From Lanius collurio (Eukaryota > Chordata > Aves > Passeriformes > Laniidae), in assembly GCA_020086605.1 (NCBI GenBank), contig JACBWW010000089.1, positions 838,547-902,546 of the forward strand: a stretch of DNA of 64,000 nt, written 5' to 3'. A program made the translations under genes and the position numbers. Shown piece by piece: positions 1 to 14,500 of the stretch. The notes under the pieces are model-generated. The model was not told the origin of the DNA. It searched no databases and saw only the letters and a program-made list of their open reading frames with translations. Each line of letters starts with the position of its first letter. The first letter of the stretch is position 1.

Positions 1-3000
1 AACAAAAGGAATTGCTGGTTCCTCTTTCCAGCTGCAATGGTGGCACCTGTTTAACTTCATTTGCTGCTCCCACATTCCCTATATGACGAATGAGAACTGT
101 CAGTGAATGGCAGGGATTAACAAAAAGGCAGGAACCAAGGAAGAGTCTGGTGTATCCTGAGTGTTTGGAGTCCTCCAGGGGAACAAATCCTTGCTACATG
201 CTGTTTCACTGCTTCCAATGACTAATGAAGTAGTCAGTGGCCAGAAGTGGGACCAAGACAAATCTGTCACTGATAAAACTGATTTTTATTGAATTACATT
301 TATAGCCCCTTCAGGTTTTCCTGGATTAACTCCAGGCTCTGCCATCATCATCAGACAGAGCATTCCTCACCAACACAGCAGTTCTGTTCACATGAACAGC
401 CAGAAGAGCAGATTTTCCAACCTGATTGGTTGGATTTGCTCCTCATGGATGGACATAGAGCAGTTCAGCCTCTGGAAATCTGACTGGAAACAAATCTGGA
501 GTTGATATCCCAAAAACACAGATCACTGTCAAATCCCACACTGATGCTGGCACAGAGAAGAGCCAGTGAGCACAGAAACGGCTGCAGAAACTGTAAATGG
601 ACTCAGGATCTCCCTTTTAGCTCTACAAGTATGTGCCCAGCTATTTATATTTTAGTTTGCAGCTAAAAATTCACATATAGAGCCTGAAAATCAGCAGCAC
701 TTACAATCAAAACATTTTTGAAGCTGTTAAAAATGAAGGATATGAAGTGTAAGAGCAGAGCGATGCTGCCAAGGACTAGAAGAATTCACACCAAGGAGCA
801 TCTTCCAGCCCCAAAGCAGCTGCAGAAAATACCTTTTGAGAGCTCAGGAATTACACCAGCGTTAAGGACGAGGTGCTTCTATCCTAGATGGGCTCAAGAG
901 CTTCAGAGAACAAAATCTGGGGAAATCAAGGGATCCTTCTCCTCCTAATGCAGTGCTGCAGGTGCTGGGAGCAGCCTGAGGACTGCTGTGCTGAAAAGGA
1001 AGCTCACAGAAGGATGTGGAGGCACTCCAGGACCACTTCCAGCTCCAACAAGCACCACACTTGAAATAACAGCTGAGCAAAAGGCAGAAGCATTTCCAGA
1101 AGCACCAAGGATTGCACAAATACATTGTGCTGGCACCTAAATGCCACCAAATTGCAGTGATAGGAAGTTTCCAAAGATAACAGTAATAAAGGGCAGCTCT
1201 TTAAAAAAAAATATATTTTTATGTTATCACCAAGAAATTATTTCTCACCTGTATGAAAAAATGGCAGAGAATTTTGAATGTTGCCCTATAAATACATATT
1301 GATCAATATCAGCTCCATACATCAATATACTGATAAATATCAAGATACTGATCCATGCCAAAGGATTTTGTTGGATTAAAGAATCATTCCTCCCATAGAT
1401 CCTCCCTCAACATTCCCTGTCCTTCAGAAACTCAGCACACTCCCAGCACAAGCCAAGACAAACACTGACACCTCTCAGCCTTGCTTATCGTGGAGCCCAC
1501 GGACACAGGAAAATAAACATTAAATCACGATGGACGTGACAATACCTGCACTGTATTTCCCTAAAAATATAAAATTAGGGACAATTTACATAACTGAATG
1601 TCACTACATTATTTTTGAATACTGGGTCAAATAGTAATTAATAATTTCAGATATTTTTCCTGTAGTCTTAGGGGCTTTGAAGTTATTATGAAGAAGATAA
1701 TTCAGTGTAGGAGCAAAGTCAAATTTAAGTGCAACAGCATCAAGAGAAGATGCAATAATGTGGTCACTGAGTTCTCCCTTTCCTCATTTTATGGAGGATA
1801 ATGGACCATGACCGATAGGGAGGAAGGAATGGTTTTAAAGCCTTCTCACAGAAAACTTTCTGGCAAACAGTCCATTTCAAATAAAATTTTCAAGTGTTCC
1901 CTGCACAATTTTATTGCATTTCACAAGAATTATTACCTGTGACCCACCAACACAAATCCATGACCTTTCTCTTCTGCCAAGATAATTCCAACTTTCCTCC
2001 TGATAGGACATTTACTGCTCGAGATCAAAATGAACGATAAAAATTAACTGTGGCTGGGCAGAAGCCAAATCCCAATTTTTCCCATTTTAGGTAGAATTCA
2101 CCTGTAAATGGATGAGAGTTTAGAAGATTCTCCAGAATTCCAGCTCCGTCTCCCACTTCTTAAGCAACATTACAATCCAGCTTTTCTCAAGCATCTGAAT
2201 AGGAGTAAAGTTATTTTTGGGAGTCCCTAATCTTACAGTGCCATGTGCCCCTGCAGCTGCTGGTTTCTTCTGCTACAAATCTGATTTTCCAAACAAAATA
2301 ACTGAAGCTTCCCCTCCAGCCCATCCTCATTCTTTTAAATCCTCCTGAAACGAAGACAACCTTCAACTCCCTTCACCCTTGGGCTGCCTCTCATCCTTGC
2401 ACCTCCTTCCCCTTTCCCATGGGCAATGAAATCATTTCCCCACAGAGAATCATCTTCTCTGCACTCACTGAAGGTCAGCCCTCAGCAGCAGGAGCTGCAG
2501 CCTCGTCAGGAAATCAAGAGACTGCTCCTGACTGGATTTAGTTTCAAGTTAAGTAAGAGGTGATGCCATTCGTTATCAGTCTCCTCTCCACGTTCAGAGT
2601 CTCAAACAGCTCAGTGATATTTAATAACCTACAGATTATAGCAGAATAATGTAAGTAACTTATAAATAATTGATCTATTTTTAGGGATTTGACCTCTGTA
2701 GGGAGACCAGACAGGTACCTTCCACTCCTTTAAACCAAGCAGCTCAGAATACTCCAAAATTAGTGTTTCTTTTCAATGTAGAACTACTGAGAATCCTGTA
2801 GCACCAACATGAAAGCATCCCTCTGCCCCTGGTCCATGCAGGATTCTATTATCCAGAGACTGATTTAAGGCTGGTAGCAACCTATAGATTCTCTGCACAG
2901 CCCATACAGCACAAGGAATAGATCTTGGAGCACTCAGAATTGGGCTGCCAAAGATCAAAGGGAAAAGAATATTAAAATTGTACTGTCAGATCTTGCTTAG

Positions 3001-3014
3001 TTACCTTACAAAGG

Positions 3015-3043
3015 AAAAAACAAAACAAAACAAAACAAAACAA
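3015..3043. repeat. (CAAAA)n simple repeat
   Basis: A poly-A stretch runs into four perfect CAAAA units and then decays into CAACCCC. It could be the A-rich tail of a decayed retroposon, but no recognisable body precedes it. Confidence 0.85.
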
Positions 3044-3544
3044 CCCCAAAACAAACACCAAACAGGATTAGTCATACTTTAAACAAGACATTCAGCAACG
3101 AGTTCACTGGAAAGAAAATAGTATTTTTCCTCTGAAGGCCATATTTATAAAAAATATTCAGCCCACAGATGATGATAATTTACAAGCAACAGGAGTAATA
3201 CAATGTTGGATTTAAATGAACCACAAACCAATATATTCTATCTGAAAATTAAACTGTCAGGCAAATGCCACAACACAAGAACGGCTTTTAAATTTGGGGA
3301 AGAGTGTTCTGAAAGCATCAGGACATGAAACCAAACACAAAAGCCTTCTCACAATGCAAGAAGTACTGAAAAATCCCTCGAATTAGAGCTGACAGCTCCA
3401 CTAAAAATAGTTCTTGGCAGCTACCTGAAACACAGGCTTTGTAGTTCTTTGAAAACATTGCTATCAGACAGAGAAGCAAAAAAACAAACCAAAAAAAGCA
3501 GGAGCTAATGCAGTATTTAATTGAAATATTTCCCTTGTCCCAAG

Positions 3545-3745
3545 CCCCTCTCCTGGAGCCCCTTCAGGCCCTGCAAGGGGCTCTGAGCTCTCCCTGGAGC
3601 CTTCTCCTCTCCAGGCTGAGCACCCCCAGCTCTCCCAGCCTGGCTCCAGAGCTGAGGGGCTCCAGCCCTTGGAGCAGCTCTGGGGCCTCCTCTGGGCTCT
3701 CTCCAGCAGCTCCAGGTCCTTCTGATGCTGGAGGCAGCTCGGCAG
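3545..3745 (-). mobile_element. CR1 LINE fragment (reverse-transcriptase 3' region), antisense
   Basis: On the minus strand this reads as the familiar end of avian CR1 ORF2: a segment encoding a run like KDLELLERAQRRPQ, then gctccaggctgggagagctg and an ...gagaggagaaggctccagg segment. The frame is broken and only about 200 bp remain, so it is a dead 5'- and 3'-truncated copy. The Leu/Glu-rich short frames translated across it are CR1 remnants, not host genes. Identification is from memory of the CR1 consensus. Confidence 0.75.
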
Positions 3746-5092
3746 GTGGGATCTCACCTGAGCAGAACTTGAAGCCCTGGACAAGCAAAATTTAGTTCCT
3801 CCTTAAGTTCCTCAGGTGTTTGCTCTTCCTGATAGATCAGCTACACTGACTGGAGGCTGCAGAAATTCAGAGATGTTTGATGATCGGCATCAGAGAATCA
3901 ATACATCCATTAGGAATGTCATAATTCATCTTTTTAAAATGAAATAAGCAGTAAATTATCAAGGATCTACAGCAGATGCTCTGACCCAGCATTTTGCTGT
4001 AATAAACATGTATTTTATGGTGCCTCTGGGTTATTTAAAGCTGTTTATGGAGGTTCCCACACCTTGTGCTCGTTGTACATCACTGATAGGATTAGGAGGA
4101 AAGCATCCCTGATTTCCAAACCTGGGAAACCACTACATCCCTACAGCCACCCAACACAAATAAGGACAAGCAGAACCTACAAATAAGGACTAAGATGACA
4201 TTGAGGAACAAAGACATATAGAGACTTTGCATTTCATTTGACTCTTTCCAGTTTGGGAACAACATTACAGCTGGGATCAGGATTTCATTCTCCACTTGGG
4301 TAAGAGCCTCCACCTCTCCCAGCCAAGCTACAGCTCAACACAAACTTGGGGAGCAGACAAATGTGGCTGTGGAGAAAATAAAATTCAAAAGCGCATTCTG
4401 GAAAATAAAATTATTTTATAAATCACTGCATTTATCCAATATGGCAGCAATTAAGTCGATTGAGATAACAGTCTGTATCTCATTATATTCTCCGTAAAAA
4501 AAAACAACCCATCTCATGTGGAAGCTGAAGATCTGGCTTCTTGGGAGATGAAGCAGCAAAAATTGAAATATTCACCGGACTAGCAGTGGAATGATTTCAA
4601 TGCTTCAGTGAGCACAAGTTAAACCTGAGCATATTCAAACTAGCACAGTGGATTTGCTTTTTCTCTTGTTTTTAGGACTACTTTTGCCATCCAGAGTATG
4701 ACATGGGGGGGGGTGAGATTTTCCATTTTTTTCCATTGGCAGGCATGCTTTTTCATTAGGATAGAGCACTGCTATGAAAAAGAAATTCTGACCTGATCCA
4801 TCCTCAAAAAGGGAAGATTAAAACAAAGGGAAAACAAACGGTCCCAGAGCACAGAGAAGGGAGAGAGGTCAGGCATCCTCAGACAGCTGAAGAAATGAGA
4901 TGACAGATTGCAGCAGCCCAGCATTAAACATCTCCAAGATAATTCCCCATCCCAAGCTGAACCATCTCGGGGAGAAAGAGAAGCTCCTCTAAGCCAGGTC
5001 TGCCCGAGTGCTTCTCCAACATCTGTTGCTGCATTTTCCGCCGGCCGCTCCCAAAGCGGCTCCGGGAGGGATTTGCCCTAATTGCAGGCAGT

Positions 5093-5110
5093 GGATAATC
5101 GCCCTTATCC
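5093..5110. promoter_or_regulatory. Candidate inverted GATA-motif pair in GC-rich patch
   Basis: GGATAA at 5,093-5,098 faces TTATCC at 5,105-5,110 across six bases. The flanks (about 5,035-5,130) contain several CpGs, unlike the surrounding AT-rich DNA. The symmetry is seen directly; a role as a GATA-factor enhancer is inference. Confidence 0.3.
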
Positions 5111-7922
5111 CGAAACGGGGTGCCCGGTGCAATGTGGAAACACCTCCTTTCTGACTCCTGTGCTCATTTCCTACAAAGCCTGCTCCAAATCTAAAGCCTC
5201 CCCTGGGATACCTTGGCTTTGAACATGTCTGAGGTGATTCTATAAATATTGAAGGAGTATAAGCTTTGGTTGTTGGGTTATTCCCAGAGAAAGTCACCAG
5301 GCCCTCTCACCCTTTACTTTTCACCATGTGCCAACATGTGCATACCAATTTTTCTCTTCCATGTTCAAGCGAAAGCAGAGGCACCTCCTTCCCACAAAAC
5401 ACACAGAGAGGTCCCTATCTTAGTGCAGAAAACCATTGATTACACCTGACACAGGAGGTGAGATCCCTCTAAAAACTGCAGCACACTTGGGTTTTAGGCC
5501 TCTTCCTTAATAAAAAATATTAAGTATATTTTAGATACTTTTTGTGCCATCAGTATAGAAAAAGACAATTCTGCATTGAGCAAACTCACAGTGAAGAATT
5601 GGTTATAAACATAATCCTTAAGTTTCTTGAAGCTCTTTAAAAACTATTATGAGCAGCCAATTAGCTTCTGCAAGCTTGAAACAATTCCCAAACCCGGCAT
5701 TGCCACCCTTGGGAAGGGACAGGACACAGCCAAGGTCAGCTGTGCATTATCTGGAGAAACTGAAACGCGATGCTGATCCTGGTGGAACAGGCTCAGGTGA
5801 CACAACTGGCTTCATTTCCACCTTTTATTTACATGAAGGACAACTGAGATGGGAATGACAGGCCCTCCAGATAGTCAGGTCTCGGTGGTTTTCCACAAGC
5901 ACATTTTCACTTACAAAAATACATGGATTTCTCCATAATGTTTAGGAGAATCCAACATCGATCATAAAAGAGAACCCATACTTTCTGCCACACTAAAATA
6001 TGATGTTATATCACAAACCTCTCCCTGAGGTTCACAAGCACCTTCCAGAATCCTTCCTAAAAATATTACACAGTTTTTTCTCAAGCTATTAAATCTTTAA
6101 TTCATATTCACCACATTGCAAGTACTCCAGGTGAAATATTTCCAGTCCTGTGCATGTGTCATCTTTTTCATACTCAAATGATTTATTTCAAAGCATTCAT
6201 CTCCCCTACTACCAACACACCTCAAAGTTCCCCAGGAAAAGCAGAAGTCTGGGGAGGGGGACAGTAAATCCTTTTAACCGAAGGCTTTCAGATTATGACA
6301 AATTATTTTACTGGCACAAGGCCAGCACAACTCTCCACAGCCGAAAAAGAGGTCGGGCAAATCCAATAACGAGTATTTAAAAAGACAAGACAACAAAATT
6401 AGTTCAATTTTCTCACTGGAGGCAAAGTAAGGTCATTATGGAACAAGGAGGGGTGGGGGATGAAAAGGAGATTCAGTAATAAAATAATAAAAAAAACCCA
6501 GAATATTCAACCTATTGGGTTTTGGAATTGCTTCCACTCCATTTCACCGGCAGAATTAGAAACATTAGGACAGCGGCGCTGCCACAACAGGCAGGTGCCC
6601 GGGGCCATGACATCCAACAACCCATCCCCTGTCCCTCCAGCAGAGTGCCCAGAGCAGATGCCACCTCTCAGCTCTCATCAGCCACGGGAAGACACAGCGA
6701 GGGCCCGACGTGCCCAGAGCTCCCGGGATGAGCTGCCGGCATGAGCGTGGTGGGAAGAATGTGCAGGTGTGTCCCCCCTGTAAACTTCAAAATACACTAA
6801 GGAAAAATTCAAAGTGTCCTAAAAAGGGATTTATGACACAGGGATCTCAGCAGAAGGGTTTGGAGGACTTGTCTTGGTTTGTTGGATGAATGCCAGGTTA
6901 TTGCTCACTGTTCAGACAGGACCAAAACAGACCTGATTTCTTTACCATCCCTGATATTTTCAGTGTCTGTATTAGTTTGGGGTGTTTTTGAGACATAAAA
7001 TGGTAGGAAAAGTTCCTTCTGTTCACAACAGGCCCATACTCATGTACCTCCCTATTAAATTCTGTCCCCAATATACCAAGCCCACATATTTTGTGAGCAC
7101 AGGAATCACAGACCACAGTTCAGACCAGAAATCTGAGATTTAACCGACTTTTCACGACAGAAAACTTGTTTTCTACCCTTTCACCCTCAGTCAAAAGTCC
7201 CTTTCTGCAGAAAACCAGCCTAGGATTGTTATCCTTGTCTATACCCTGGCTGCAGGCAGAAAGCAATCCAAATCTTCCCAGACATTTAAGGGCATAAATG
7301 TGTTTGTGCTGTCAGTGCTTGGGGTCTGACAGACACAGAGGAACCTACTCGTTCTTCTCCTGCTTGTCCTTGCTGACTTTACACCTGAGCCTCAGGGATT
7401 TTCCACTTTCCTTGAGCCTTTCCAATGAAGTCTGTGGTAAAACTCATCAGCAATTTGACTTAAACAAACATCCTTAACCCTGACCTTTAAAGGAGGATCA
7501 GGTTTGAAGGGTAATTTTTTAATGGGTGAGAGCTTTTGGTTGTTGTCCATATTAAAACATGTTTCTCTGAAATAGAGGTTAGATGATTTTTTAAAATTTT
7601 ATTTATTTTAACGAAGAGTAGAAGACTAGACCAAGTTCCTTGTCCTGCTGGTTTGGGTTTCCCCCACCAAAAGTCACCCCAGGTTCTCACATGAGGAAAG
7701 TCCATCCTGCATCCCCATCTTCCAAACTGCTTCCACTGAAGGGATTCGCTGATTTATCATCTAACCACTGACATCCCTCCTTGCAAGTCTCCCTTATCAC
7801 TTTTATCCCTGTATCACTTAGATCCCAGCTACAGTCCAGAAATCAACTAGGCAGAGGTTTCAGCCTCAACAGTGTGAAATACAGCAACAGATTTGATGGA
7901 ATAAAGCTGCTCCCAGTGATTA

Positions 7923-8010
7923 GAGAATCCCAGAATTGCTTGGGTTGGAAGGGACCTTAGAGATCATCTCGTTCCAACCCCATCATGGGCAGGGACACCA
8001 TCCATTAGAC
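7923..8010 (-). mobile_element. CR1 LINE 3'-end fragment, antisense
   Basis: The plus strand shows the hallmark antisense CR1 3' terminus: an AGAATC-type terminal repeat remnant, then gggttggaagggacctta, gagatcatct, ttccaacccc and gggcagggacacc. This is a short, inactive, 5'-truncated copy. A short direct repeat ACACCATCC occurs at its distal edge. Confidence 0.85.
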
Positions 8011-11000
8011 ACCATCCTTTTTTAATTGTTCAATCCCTTTTATAATGTCAAATATCAGCAGACATATTTTCAAGAAATTTCTCCTCTACTAAGACCATGA
8101 ATTAATCACTTATATTAAAGGACATTAATTTCTACAAAGTTGTAAAAATAAGTCATATGTGGGAAATAAATGTTCTTGCTGCACTGGTTCATCAAGTTAA
8201 AAAATATACTGGCATTCTGGTTTGCATTCATTCTGGCTCCATTCATCAGTAAAAAAACCCAAATTTTAGATAAAAAAAACCCCAAACCCTATGGAAGTGT
8301 GTGCAAGGAAGAGATTTCCTAGTCTAAATTACCAAATAATCCAACTGAGTATTTTTTTCCTCCAAATTTCAGTCACATCTTTAGTCCAAGGACAACTTGT
8401 TCACCTCTAACACAAACCAAAATGAACTTTGCTCAAAGACAGTTGTAAAACAGATTTGTTTAAAGAATGAAGGTTGCAACTTTTTTAGTACCATCCAGAT
8501 GCTGCTAAATTTGTCAACTTCAGTGCATTGCTCCAGTAACTCGGGTAAATTAGTGAAGCCTTGGCAGCCATTCACAATTGCATCTGAGTTTGTTCTTCAC
8601 GATTTGTTAGATAGGAAAAATTTGTCAGGTAGGAAAAAAAACAGAAAGGGATTGGGCTTTCTCCGAGTACATAATTCAGTTTTAGAATTTATATTACCAC
8701 TTAGCTAGGGGGATCGGAGCAGGAAAGATCCTCAATCTGTTAAATTCACCACAATATTTACATTTCTACCTTTCCCAATAATTAATGTTATGGAAATGAT
8801 GATTGCTCTTTAAGGAAAACATCCCACCAGCAGGATGGGGGGTTAAGGAAGTCTAATAAACATTCCAGAGTGAGTGCATGATCCCCTTGTCCTCGCCTTC
8901 GTCCTTCCTGACTCCTCTAAAGGACAACAGGAGACGGAACCTTCAGAAAGTCATCAGGACTTCAACAACTTCCCAAGTCACCTCAGAGCTTCTCGGAGGA
9001 CACGTGTGCCTCCCCCTGTACCTGAAAAGCAGAGCACATCTTGGCATCACAGGAAAGCAAATTATGGCCACATAATTATCCCTCCAGAACGCCTTGAAGA
9101 ACATATGGTATGGAAATGAAACTGCCTGAAATGGATTAACTCGGCTGCGTGATGAGATCCACAGAAGGGAGCGTGAAAAAAAAGGGTTAGAAATGTATTC
9201 AGTGTAGGATCCCACAACTAGGCACATTCATCATCTGCATAAGGTAATGACACCAGGAAATGAGCTAAGTAAATCCAAGACTGAAGTTTCATTTTCTGAA
9301 GTGCATCTGTTTGGCTCGTATTCTCCCGAAGCTCATCATCCAGCCAACGCTGGGTCTCATCTCGGAAGCAAAAGATGCAAGAACATAAATCAAAACAGCT
9401 TCTCTGACGAGCAGCTGTGGCAAACGTGCTTTTAATTTGATTTTATAAATAAATTAACTGCATTCCAGCAGGTCCTTGCCACAGCCCTCCATGACATCTC
9501 CTTTCAGGTTGTCCTTTACTGCTGGGTTCAGGGGTTTTTTGGGTATCGCCACGGGAAGTTAAAACCAGCTGGTTTTTCAGAAGAAAATGAGAAGCACTGG
9601 ATTGAGCAAAAAAAAGTAACAGGGACGGCAAGTTCCTGCACAGGAGGTCACATCCTCCAACACTCCTTCCCTGTGATCATCTGGTAACTGCTTTCTATGT
9701 TTGGGAATGGGGCAAGCCAAAACTGAGGTGGGCTTACCATGGAGACAACCAGCCAACTCAAAGCCTTTCTAGAGATGGCAAGGATTTTTCACACTTCACG
9801 TGCCAAGACTGGCTGAACGTGTCCATGGTGGGACTCTGACTTTGAAAAGTGGTGAACTTGTCCAAGTGAGTCAAGTGGAGGTCCATCACACCAACCACCA
9901 GAAATCCTGTCAGGCTGAGACACCTGCAAAGCATTCAACATCAAGACTTGGGGAAATTTCCAAAGGAGAGCATTCATATTCTCCATGCCTAAGGACTCTG
10001 CTCACCAGTTCAGGTTTAAGGTCAACAACCCAGGCAAATAAATACTGGACCAAGACCAACCAGGTGTTAGGAAGTTTTAGTCCCATGAGCTCTCCTGGCA
10101 AACATTCACAGGAGCACAAATGAGAGGAAAAACCAAGCAAGGCCCAGACACACAGAAGCTTTCAAAATTAACATATGGATACTTTGCAATCTGTTCAAAT
10201 GCAATTTTGATTTGTCTCCACCAAAATTACACAAGTTGATGACTACTTTGTATGTCCCACGTGACTGCAAATGCTGATCAGGACTGATTTTGTCCAACTC
10301 CAGCCTCCTACATCCCCCTCCCCTGTCTCTCGACACCCCATTATGTCCCCACAAGGTTTCCTTTCACACCACAACCAGAGCAAACGGAAGCACAGTTATA
10401 AACAAACACAAAGAATGATTCAGTCAGATGAGCATCGAAGCCACCAAATGGCCCATTAGGGCACTGAAAATATGAATTAGGAGAAATATAAAGCAGAGAA
10501 GGTCAGTTAACGAGTTTACATAGAAACAGGATGAAGTGAGAATAGATACTTCATCTCCAGTAATATGATGAAGAACTTCAAATGGTTTTGTTCAGATTCA
10601 TCTTGAGCATGGCCATGTCACGGGCTGGCTTTGCAAGAGGTGAACAAAGGGGAGCTCTCCAAGGGGTGTCCCAGTGTTATTTTGCAAAGAATTCCCCCAT
10701 AACACAATGCCTCAGCAAGAATTTTGTAAAAGGACAGGGAGAAACCACCTGCATCTATTAACTCTACTGCCAGCTCTATTCTAGTGCTCCCTGCCATCAG
10801 CTGCAAGACCACCTCTGGAAGCAGTTTTCCCTCCACTTTTTTCACCCAGAAAGCCAAAAAATCTACATCATAACAACCAACACTCTGGAAAGTCATAAAG
10901 GCACTTCAGAAGTACCCAAATTAAAATAAGTTTTATCCTCCCTCTTTCCAACACCAGCCACCTTCTGACACTGACCCCATCAGTCACTGAAGCTTTGAGG

Positions 11001-11410
11001 CTTGGGGCAGCCTGACTCACTCGTTCTGTTCCAAGGCAGAAAGTGCTGCACCTCCAGGATTGCAGGATGGACGAGAGGTTTTATTTGCAAGGGCAACAAT
11101 TTGCTTCTGACCCTTGCCATCCCCTTCCTCCTCCTTGCCAGGCCCCCAGATCGTGTAGGCACCGAGAGAACAGGCTGCACTTATTTCAGCCACGGGGCTG
11201 GCAGCCTGGCCTGACGTGGGATCTGCCCACAGACACCAGATTCTTTACACATTTTCTGCATGCACGCCATAGGCAGCACCAGAAATACCAGTCACGTGGG
11301 AAAACAGGAAAATATTTTATTCCTGGGCTAGGGAAGAAGCCATCGAGCTAAATGCAGCTTTGTTAAGGGGCAGGAGTGCCCGGTCTCTGCAACAGGGGCA
11401 ATTCAGGAAT

Positions 11411-11520
11411 GCTGATAAGTGTGTTTTCCGTGCATAAATAACCCACGCACAACTGCTTTATCTCAGGGAAGGATAAAGCCCTCGGTGGCAGGCCCCAATA
11501 TTTGTCTACTCGCTTATCAA
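11411..11520. promoter_or_regulatory. Candidate cluster of four GATA motifs
   Basis: CTGATAAG near 11,412, TTTATC at 11,458, GGATAAAG at 11,471 and CTTATCAA near 11,512 lie within about 110 bp. TTTATC and GATAAA form an imperfect inverted repeat. Function is inferred from motif density only. Confidence 0.3.
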
Positions 11521-14500
11521 GCAGGAGCCTTATTACAAAGGCTAATTCAAGTAGAGATTAGATTTCCCGTATGAAGGAGAGGACAATAACATCAGATATT
11601 CTTCAAACACCAGTAAATAAGATTAATGGAGTGCTGCTGCCATGGGCTTCCACCTCGACAATGCTTTAAAAAACCAAAAAAAACCCTCATCCTGGTAGCT
11701 CCAAGCAAATCTTTCCAAGGGTTCCATCGTATTTCAGTGCGTAGACATCACCTCGCTTCGGTCAGCCAGCAGCAACTACAAATAGCCTGCAGGAAGCCAC
11801 TGATTTCCTGAAAAGAGGGTTAACCGAGAATCATAGGCAACACAGAAAATTAAAGCTGGGTAACATCTTGACTAGGCTGAGGAGGGAAAAAAATACAGCA
11901 GCCACAGCACTGAGCATGTTCAGACACCTGAATCCATGCAAAATTAAATGAGACTCTTAAAAATCACAGACCTAGCAAAGAATTACCTTCTTCAGCACAT
12001 TGTACTCAGGCAGCGGCTTTCTCTAGGCAGTTTTCACATAAAACCACCTACAGGTGACCATCTAAAATCTTAATTAGAAATAAACCCAACTCAGCGCTGA
12101 GATCCACCGAGCGCATCACAAATTGCAATACTTTGCATTTAAGTGCTCTCAGCTAAAGGACTAACTCAAAAACCAAGCAGCAAAACAGAACTCGGCAATC
12201 AGTGAAGCTTCACGTGCTCAACAGTTGTGCTGACTGATCAGACACAGGCAAAAAATCAACTCAGGGCTCTGCAGGGAACAATCTGAAATAAAAATGTCAA
12301 TACCAAACAAAGTAGGGAGCTTGGATTTAAAATGTCCTCAATTGTGGCAAAATGTCGCACAACGCAAAGGAGGGACAGCACTGAGTGACACGTAGACAGC
12401 AGGAGAAAAAAACAAGAAAAACTGCTGAAATGTAAGTATTGTAGCAGCCCTCCAAAACTCCAGGGACTGCAGGAGATGGATGCAGAACAAGGAGGTGATA
12501 TGAAAACCAAAACCCCACCCGTGTGCTGCAGACACTGTCACACACGTGGAATAACCACAAGGACAGGAATGTAGACGTGAAATGGAAGCAAAAGAGGAAT
12601 CAGAGCAATCTGGTATTTAGAATGTCACTGTATAAATTAAAAATGGAGGGGGATAAATCCCTCCGAAAAAAAAAAGAAGAGTTAAAGCTTCCTTTTCCAA
12701 GCCCTTATCCCAGCCAGCAGAGCAGCTTCCCTCTGATCTGAGAAGGGCAATCTTGCCCTGCCCTGATCTGCCAGGACATTGCAGCAAAAGTCATTGTTTT
12801 ATATGACTTTGTTGCTTTTCTCTTGTGCCCCAATAGATCCTCACTGCATTAACTCTGTGCTTTTAATCTGTACTCTGAGGCTCTTCCTCATGTGGAACTC
12901 CAGATCACTCTGCCAGCTCAGGATGCTGATCTCCAGTTCCAACCCATTCAGGAACGAAAACAAATAGGAAAACCACCACTTCTCATGATATTCCAAGACT
13001 CTCCTGCCACATATTTGAAAAAAACCCAGCCTCTAAATATTTATGCACCCCTTTCATATTCTCTCAGCTTTTCTCTCCCTTACATGACACCTCCAAAGAG
13101 GAATATCCCACAGCCAAGGCTGTAGGTGTGCCAAGACCTACATCTCTCCTTGATAAGACCCTGCACATCTATCTGAAACAATAAAACTGTTCACAACTTC
13201 ACAAGAGACCTGGGACGGTAATTTGGGCACACGATGATACAATAAAAAGGTAGGAAAAGCCTAAAAATACTATTTAATACTGGAAATAATTTATAAAATA
13301 ATATTAGAAATGTACAAAACATTTGACAAGGTGCTTCAGTTGGAAAAAAATCCCTAAAAATAAGAGTATAGCTCATGAGGATACTCTCACATCAAACCAC
13401 CAGTGATGTCCTGCAGGCTCTCTTGGGTTCTGGTGGCACGATCCTAAACTCCTGGTGGAGCAGCTCACACTCTTTGCTCCAAACGAAAAAAAAATTAAGT
13501 CTTTCAAAAATTTAGAGCTAGGTTGGTTAAACCAAAACCAAGGAAGAAGCATTTATACTGTCTGTTTTACCAGGAGAATGAAGGAGAGGAGGGCAGGAGT
13601 CTCTGCTGCACCACAGCCCTGAGCAAGGAGCTCCTCTACCTAGGCCCTTAGGAAAAATAAAACTAAAAATTTCCTTCCTAGCTGAAGAATTTCCTAACTG
13701 CCACACTAAACCCCTGCATATCAGCTCTACCTGAGAAACCAGAAGTGAACAAACGGTTCTGCTGGTTGTGTCACTGACCTCAAAGGGCCCTTCCCAGCCC
13801 ATCCCCAGTAGGGCAGGACCCTCTGGACAGGCACGTGCCTTGCTCAAAGCAGCGAGAAGAAACCCTTCTCACCCTCAGGATGAATTCATTTAAAATTTAT
13901 CACCACTTCCCTTGAGATCTGGGAGCATCTCACCACCTTCTGTACTTCGAGAGATCCCAGGTCCAGAAAAACAGCCCTTGCTCCAGGAAGGTCCTGGTGC
14001 AGCTCCGGTCTGGAAGCGCGGGCTGCTCCTTTGATGGCCTGCCAGCAGTGGCCTCCAGTGAGGAAGCCCGGGATGAGTCACGCCACCGGCAGAAGGAACT
14101 TGCCAGTCTGGATTGAAACGTTCAGATGAAACTATGGGATTTTTCTCCCTGCTCTGCCATCTCCCTTTGTGCACAGCAATTCCCAGTAATAGCACGCTGC
14201 CAGGCAGGCAGTCCGGCAAAGGGGAAGCAAAAATACCCGGCAGACACAGGGAGGGTCTGCCAACCATGGCTTTGTCCTAAAATCTGAGGCAGGAGGGTGT
14301 TAAGGGACTGAGAGGATCATTTGGGAAGAGCACCATAAAAGCTTTTCTGCCTTTTCACTGACTTGCACAAATTCCAGTTGGCATTGGGGTTTATTGCTCT
14401 CCACACCTGCAGTGCTCTGAGCCCAGAGCTCGTACCGTGTCTGCAGCATATCTTCAAATACTGTGTCCTCTAATCCAAGTTATCTTGTGCATAAATCCAG

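Larger units (their letters stand above)
1..7920. other. Noncoding AT-rich DNA, presumed MYO9A intron 1 (distal part)
   Basis: No reading frame here resembles a known protein, and all open frames are short and scattered. I compared it mentally with the expected MYO9A coding exon 2 (RA domain and start of the myosin head) and saw nothing similar. Assignment to MYO9A intron 1 on the minus strand rests on conserved vertebrate gene order and on the minus-strand donor at 24,745, not on any sequence in this stretch. It holds a CAAAA simple repeat, one CR1 fragment, and a small GC-rich patch at about 5,035-5,130 with paired GATA motifs, all listed separately. Confidence 0.5.
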